A stretch of DNA of 19,906 nt from CAYYMH01 sp964472785 (GTDB taxonomy: Bacteria; Zhuqueibacterota; Zhuqueibacteria; Thermofontimicrobiales; Thermofontimicrobiaceae), in assembly GCA_964472785.1 (NCBI GenBank), contig CAYYMH010000069.1, forward strand, positions 1 through 19,906. Reading direction: 5' to 3'. Positions 16,570-19,906 of this stretch are shown in pieces (position 1 is the first letter of the stretch; each line of letters starts with the position of its first letter). The position numbers were made by a program, and so were the translations under genes. The notes below the pieces were generated by a model. That model was given only the letters and a program-made list of their open reading frames with translations, was not told the DNA's origin and made no database searches.

Positions 16570-16759
16570 ACTTAGGAACAGGTGTTTCAATGTGAAAAAC
16601 AAAATTTATGAATACAAAAGTGTAATCATTCGGCTAACATTTCATCCACCTTTTTTAAGTTTCTTTAACGAATACAAGATAGCTTTTGATCCTTAATTTA
16701 CATTTTGTCTAAATTCATTGCAAACCTTTTTATCATCAGCTTGTCTAATCATTCGAACC

Positions 16760-16766
16760 AAAGGGA
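16760..16766 (+). promoter_or_regulatory. Ribosome binding site deciding the sigma factor start
   Basis: AAAGGGA lies five bases before ATG at 16772. The longer in-frame TTG at 16718 has no such site and would add residues unlike an ECF sigma factor N-terminus. Confidence 0.6.
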
Positions 16767-16771
16767 ATAAT

Positions 16772-17344
16772 ATGGAAGAAAAAGAAGATACTTTGATCAG
16801 AAAAGCTCAACGAGGAGACGCCCATGCTTTTGAAAAGCTGGTTTATAAATACGATGAACGCGTCATGCAAGTTATATTTAGCATGTTAAACGATCCAAAT
16901 GATTCCAAAGATGCGTATCAGGAGGTTTTTCTCAAAGTGTTTAAGTCAATACATAAATTTCGCTTCAAAAGTGAATTTTATACCTGGCTATACAGAATCG
17001 TTATCAACACCTGCATCAATTACAGAAAAAGGAAACAGCGGCACGCCTGCCAATCGTTGGAAGAAATTTTAGAGGAAAGCGATAAAAATTGGACTGTTGT
17101 TGATCCTAATGCCTTGGATCCAGAATCACAATTTGCTAATATTGAGTTGAGTGAGAAAATTGAAACATCTTTGAACAAATTATCTGATAAACAAAAGACA
17201 GTTTTTGTTCTGCGCCATTATCACGGTCACAAATTAAAACAGATTGCGGAAATAATGAACTGTTCGGAAGGCACTGTTAAAAATTATTTGTTTCGATCGA
17301 CGCATAAACTAAAAAAGCAATTAAAAGAATATCAATTGGTATGA
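16772..17344 (+). CDS. ECF-type RNA polymerase sigma factor
   Basis: A 190-residue extracytoplasmic-function sigma factor with the two expected domains. Region 2 lies at about 7-86 (LIRKAQRGDAHAFEKLVYKY, then DAYQEVFLKVFKSI and FYTWLYRIVINTCINYRKRK). Region 4 lies at about 133-182 (LSDKQKTVFVLRHYHGHKLKQIAEIMNCSEGTVKNYL), the helix-turn-helix that reads the -35 element. There is no region 3. It directs RNA polymerase to an unknown regulon in response to envelope conditions. The stop is 12 bases before the ATG of an anti-sigma-like membrane protein gene, the usual ECF arrangement. No clear ECF-type autoregulatory promoter was found upstream. Targets may include the TSGGDI-repeat protein downstream or the divergent motor operon, but the sequence does not show this. 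Confidence 0.93.
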   Translation: MEEKEDTLIRKAQRGDAHAFEKLVYKYDERVMQVIFSMLNDPNDSKDAYQEVFLKVFKSIHKFRFKSEFYTWLYRIVINTCINYRKRKQRHACQSLEEILEESDKNWTVVDPNALDPESQFANIELSEKIETSLNKLSDKQKTVFVLRHYHGHKLKQIAEIMNCSEGTVKNYLFRSTHKLKKQLKEYQLV

Positions 17345-17356
17345 GGTAAATAAATC

Positions 17357-18304
17357 ATGGATCATTGCAAAGAAATTCGGCAGCTCATCTGGTTAGCCAT
17401 TTATAATGAAATCAAACCGGAAGAACAAGCGATTTTGGACAAACACATTAAAAATTGTCCGGAATGTCAAATATATTTTAAAGAATCCAATCACTTAGTA
17501 CAATTGGTAAATCAAAAAATTCAACTCAAGCCAACCGCTGAACTGATAGAACAGAGTCGGGATGAATTACATCACCGCTTAATGTTGGCGACGCAACCAA
17601 AATACAAACCAACCTTGTTAAGTCGATTGGGGAATTTTCTGACGCTCGAATTAAATCCGACCCTCCGATTAGCAACAACAGTTTCGGTGTTGATTGTCGG
17701 ATTGCTTTTAGGGCGGTTTCTGTCTTTCAAATCAATAACTGATAAGAGTTTTCAATCTGCAGATTTTACGGAAAACTACATGACAGGTGTCGAATCTGTT
17801 CAATTTGACCCTGAAACGAAACACGTTTCTCTTGTTTTTAATACGGTGGAAACGAAAGCGATTCATGGTGATTTAGATCGACCTGACATTCAGCATTTGC
17901 TTGCAAAAACGCTGATGACCGATCAAAGACCCAATATCAGGTTAAAAACAGTGAACGCCTTAACAAACACCAAATCATTTGATGAACAGGTTTTAGATGC
18001 GTTAATTCATGTTCTTCACGAAGACCAAAATCCCGGTATTCGTTTAAAAGCGATCAAGGTCTTGAAGAGAATTCCGATTAGTGAATCGGTTAAAGAGATG
18101 ATGACCAGAGTTTTCGTGCGTGTGCTTTTAAAAGAACAAAATTCAGCAATCCGAATCGAGGCGATTGATGGGCTCAGTAAATTAGAAAACAATTCGGTAG
18201 CACCTGTCGTGTATGATGCTGCCAAAGATGATTCCAGCGAATACGTGAGGAATAAAGCCGCCAAGATGCTGGAAAGATTAGAGAACCCATCGATTCCTGA
18301 ATAA
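17357..18304 (+). CDS. Zinc-finger anti-sigma-like membrane protein with HEAT repeats
   Basis: A 315-residue protein. The N-terminus is an anti-sigma zinc-binding (zf-HC2/ZAS) domain: Cys4, then HIKNCPEC giving His30-x3-Cys34-x2-Cys37. A membrane helix follows at about 103-120. The part beyond the membrane contains about three to four HEAT-type helical repeats (about 165-310), each with a recurring pattern like NPGIRLKAIKVLKRI or NSAIRIEAIDGLSKL. It should hold the neighbouring sigma factor at the membrane, with the HEAT part in the periplasm as a possible sensor or protein-binding surface. The ribosome binding site GAGG overlaps the sigma stop codon. Anti-sigma function is inferred from the zinc motif and the gene pair; a sensing role for HEAT repeats is speculation. 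Confidence 0.85.
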   Translation: MDHCKEIRQLIWLAIYNEIKPEEQAILDKHIKNCPECQIYFKESNHLVQLVNQKIQLKPTAELIEQSRDELHHRLMLATQPKYKPTLLSRLGNFLTLELNPTLRLATTVSVLIVGLLLGRFLSFKSITDKSFQSADFTENYMTGVESVQFDPETKHVSLVFNTVETKAIHGDLDRPDIQHLLAKTLMTDQRPNIRLKTVNALTNTKSFDEQVLDALIHVLHEDQNPGIRLKAIKVLKRIPISESVKEMMTRVFVRVLLKEQNSAIRIEAIDGLSKLENNSVAPVVYDAAKDDSSEYVRNKAAKMLERLENPSIPE

Positions 18305-18364
18305 AAATTCGAAATTAACATATTATAACTCATTTACAATTAAACTTTCACAGGAGGTATTAAA

Positions 18365-19636
18365 ATGAAAAAGCAGTTGTTGGTATCAACGATCGTCTTG
18401 ATATTATGTGTTGCTTTTCTGTTCCCAGCGCATTTGTCAGGACAAGAAACGATTAGAAAAGAAGGACGTTATTACATAGCGGATATTCAAAAAGAATTTA
18501 AAGTCAACGCCGGTGGAAATCTGACAATGGAAGGCATCCGGGGTGACGTTGACATCTCAACATGGAGTAAAAATATTGTGCGAATCCATGAGGTTCGCAA
18601 AATGGATGTTTACACTGAGGAAGAAGCCAAAGCTGTTCTAAAAGATTTGAAGTCGGTTTATCAGCAAAATGGCAACACGATCAAAGTAGGTGCCGAAGGT
18701 ACCTATCGCAAATACATGAACAGTGAATTTATTGTAAAATTGCCTGTTTCCTTTAACGTCGATGTGGGAACAAAAGGCGGGGATATTAAAGTTGCTGATT
18801 TAAAAGGAGCGGTTCATCTGGCTACATCTGGAGGAGATGTTGATTTGATGAACATTGATGGTGAAGTAAACGCAAAAACTTCAGGCGGCGACATCACGAT
18901 CAACAAAACTTCAAAAGCGGCTAATGTAAAAACGTCCGGTGGAGACATTGAAATAACTGATGTGGACGGTGAAGTAAATGCGAAAACTTCAGGCGGTGAC
19001 ATCATGGTCAAAAACAATAAATCGAATGTCAATGTGAAAACATCCGGCGGTACCATTAATTTATACAATGTCGGCGCAAAAATTGACGCGCACACCTCCG
19101 GTGGCGATGTTGTCGTTAACGGAAGCAAAGGTGCACTTTCTGTCAGCACTTCTGGCGGAGATATTAAACTTCAGAATATCGGTGGCGTAATTCAGGCAAG
19201 AACATCCGGTGGAGACATTGAAGGCAATAATATTATGGATGGAATAACCGCAAGTACATCTGGCGGCGACATTGAATTACGAGATGTCAAAGGATTTATC
19301 GAAGCCGCTACTTCAGGCGGAGATATCGATGCGGAAATGACGCTCAAAGATTTTTCCAGGGATCATCATGTGGAGTTGAAATCTTCCGGCGGCGACATTG
19401 TGCTCCGTGTACCGGAAAATTTACCTGCAACAATCGATGCCACGATCAAAGTGTCCGGATTTTCCAGGAGCGATTATAATATCTACTCCGATTTCCCCTT
19501 GAAGTTACAGAAAGCAGAAGCTGAAAAGAAACGCGGTATCAGGGAAATCCGTGGCGAAGGTAGCATAAACGGCGGTGGTGATCAAATAAAAATTATCACA
19601 TCCAACGGAAATATTGAGATTAAAAAGTTGAAATAA
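18365..19636 (+). CDS. Secreted TSGGDI-repeat (DUF4097-type) beta-solenoid protein
   Basis: A 423-residue exported protein with a signal peptide (about 1-26, cleavage near LSGQ). An N-terminal region (about 35-130) of the kind that precedes DUF4097 'putative adhesin' repeats follows. Then come units of exactly 18 residues starting TSGGDI/V: TKGGD at 136, TSGG at 154, 172, 190, 208, 226, 244, 262, 280, 298 and 316, and SSGGD at 340. Such Gly-rich turns with alternating hydrophobic residues predict a right-handed beta-solenoid. No catalytic residue or membrane anchor is visible; it ends TSNGNIEIKKLK. A strong AGGAGG precedes the ATG. It follows the anti-sigma gene by 60 bases without a terminator and is followed by a strong one, so it belongs to the sigma operon. 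Function unknown; often annotated as adhesin without proof. Confidence 0.88.
   Translation: MKKQLLVSTIVLILCVAFLFPAHLSGQETIRKEGRYYIADIQKEFKVNAGGNLTMEGIRGDVDISTWSKNIVRIHEVRKMDVYTEEEAKAVLKDLKSVYQQNGNTIKVGAEGTYRKYMNSEFIVKLPVSFNVDVGTKGGDIKVADLKGAVHLATSGGDVDLMNIDGEVNAKTSGGDITINKTSKAANVKTSGGDIEITDVDGEVNAKTSGGDIMVKNNKSNVNVKTSGGTINLYNVGAKIDAHTSGGDVVVNGSKGALSVSTSGGDIKLQNIGGVIQARTSGGDIEGNNIMDGITASTSGGDIELRDVKGFIEAATSGGDIDAEMTLKDFSRDHHVELKSSGGDIVLRVPENLPATIDATIKVSGFSRSDYNIYSDFPLKLQKAEAEKKRGIREIRGEGSINGGGDQIKIITSNGNIEIKKLK
18770..19309 (+). repeat. Ten in-frame 54-base coding repeats (18-residue TSGGDI units)
   Basis: Ten consecutive units, each exactly 54 bases, begin at the Thr codon of a T-K/S-G-G motif. 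Codons for Ser and Gly vary among units (TCT, TCA, TCC; GGC, GGA, GGT) while the protein pattern is kept, so most units are old and under selection. Bases 18857-18964 and 18965-19072 look like a later duplication of a two-unit block: both encode DGEVNAKTSGGDI at the start. Confidence 0.9.
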
Positions 19637-19675
19637 ACTGCTAATCAACTGACTTTATATCAAATCATGCGTAAG

Positions 19676-19707
19676 GGAGATGTCTCGAAACAGACATCTC
19701 CTTTTTT
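19676..19707 (+). terminator. Strong intrinsic terminator after the sigma operon
   Basis: GGAGATGTCT at 19676-19685 pairs perfectly with AGACATCTCC at 19692-19701 around a six-base loop (CGAAAC), followed directly by six T's. Confidence 0.9.
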
Positions 19708-19821
19708 ATTGCCCTTAATAGAAATATATCACTTAAAAATTCTTTTCAACTTAAACAATGTCGAATCTTGAGCTACCACAGATACTTTGAATCTATTAAA
19801 TCCAAATTCCAAACGATTCGC

Positions 19822-19850
19822 TTGACAGTTACATATTTTTCGATTATATT
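19822..19850 (+). promoter_or_regulatory. Sigma70-type promoter reading toward the right edge
   Basis: A perfect TTGACA at 19822-19827 and TATATT at 19845-19850 are separated by 17 bases. Any gene it drives lies beyond the window. Bases 19708-19821 hold nothing recognisable. Confidence 0.65.
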
Positions 19851-19885
19851 TGTTAGATGGTAATTATTCAGCGTGTTTTCTTTGC

Positions 19886-19901
19886 CACCAAGGCACCAAG
19901 A
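19886..19901. repeat. Tandem CACCAAGG/CACCAAGA repeat, cut by the window edge
   Basis: Two adjacent 8-mers, CACCAAGG (19886-19893) and CACCAAGA (19894-19901), preceded by TTTGC. Similar short CACCAAG-type tandem runs recur between genes in many environmental bacterial genomes, from memory. Only the start is visible here. Confidence 0.4.
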
Positions 19902-19906
19902 CTCGA

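Larger units (their letters stand above)
16062..16771. other. AT-rich divergent intergenic region without genes
   Basis: About 710 bases between the reverse operon and the sigma factor gene. All frames are broken by frequent stops and no ORF with a ribosome binding site was found. It contains a possible forward promoter (16540-16569), an 8-base inverted repeat (16470-16493), an 11-base direct repeat GACAAAACATT at 16257-16267 and 16377-16387, and AATAGTC twice at 16313-16327. No convincing promoter for the reverse operon was found, although it must start here. No tRNA or other RNA gene was recognised. Confidence 0.6.

Noticed and set aside
16575..16600. GGAAC as the -35 element of an ECF-type autoregulated promoter
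   Set aside because: No TCT/GTC-type -10 at the expected distance, so the match is not supported.
18814..19149. A 111-residue minus-strand open frame rich in SPPEVF repeats
   Set aside because: It is the antisense shadow of the TSGGDI repeats; the regular repeat keeps the opposite frame open. No ribosome binding site.
18770..19402. A regular 54-base repeat that could suggest a CRISPR array
   Set aside because: Units are contiguous, in frame and coding, with no unique spacers; it is a protein repeat.
19857..19906. Start of a coding gene (ATG open to the edge, reading MVIIQRVFFATKAPRL)
   Set aside because: It begins seven bases after the -10 with no ribosome binding site and reads straight through the CACCAAG repeat; too short to support.

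Overview
The window is AT-rich DNA from a Gram-negative (diderm) bacterium. The diderm call rests on two ExbB/ExbD/TonB-type systems, a predicted outer-membrane barrel, a lipoprotein and several secreted proteins. Lineage cannot be fixed from the sequence alone. The mix of a GH57 glucanotransferase, an ECF sigma factor with a HEAT-repeat anti-sigma, a DUF4097-type protein and large TPR proteins resembles what I associate with uncultivated FCB-group or related phyla; this is a low-confidence inference. No rRNA, tRNA, CRISPR array, insertion sequence or phage gene was seen.

Left part (1-7051, all +): the 3' end of an NAD(P)-dependent isocitrate/isopropylmalate dehydrogenase-family gene; a full-length GH57 4-alpha-glucanotransferase/alpha-amylase; and an S41 C-terminal processing protease. 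A near-consensus sigma70-type promoter follows, driving a compact exbB-exbD-exbD-tonB operon that ends in a hairpin terminator. A small putative lipoprotein comes next.

Middle (7084-16061, all -): eight tightly spaced genes read right to left. They encode an outer-membrane barrel with a charged helical tail, a 470-aa TPR protein, a 993-aa TPR protein, a 130-aa exported protein, an ExbB/TolQ/AglR-like channel, two ExbD/TolR-like proteins, and a protein with FHA-like, membrane and AgmX/PglI-TonB-like parts. Parts list and order recall the Agl-Glt gliding and Nfs spore-coat machineries of Myxococcus: a proton-driven inner-membrane motor linked through periplasmic TPR proteins to the outer membrane. 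One ExbD-like subunit has Asn in place of the near-invariant proton-carrying Asp. This cluster is the most interesting part of the window.

Right part (16062-19906): a roughly 710-base AT-rich gap without genes separates the reverse operon from a divergent forward module. The module holds an ECF sigma factor, a zinc-finger anti-sigma-like membrane protein whose exported half is made of HEAT repeats, and a secreted protein with an exact 18-residue TSGGDI repeat predicted to form a beta-solenoid. A strong terminator closes it. The right edge carries a promoter-like sequence and a truncated tandem CACCAAGG/A repeat, the start of something outside the window.
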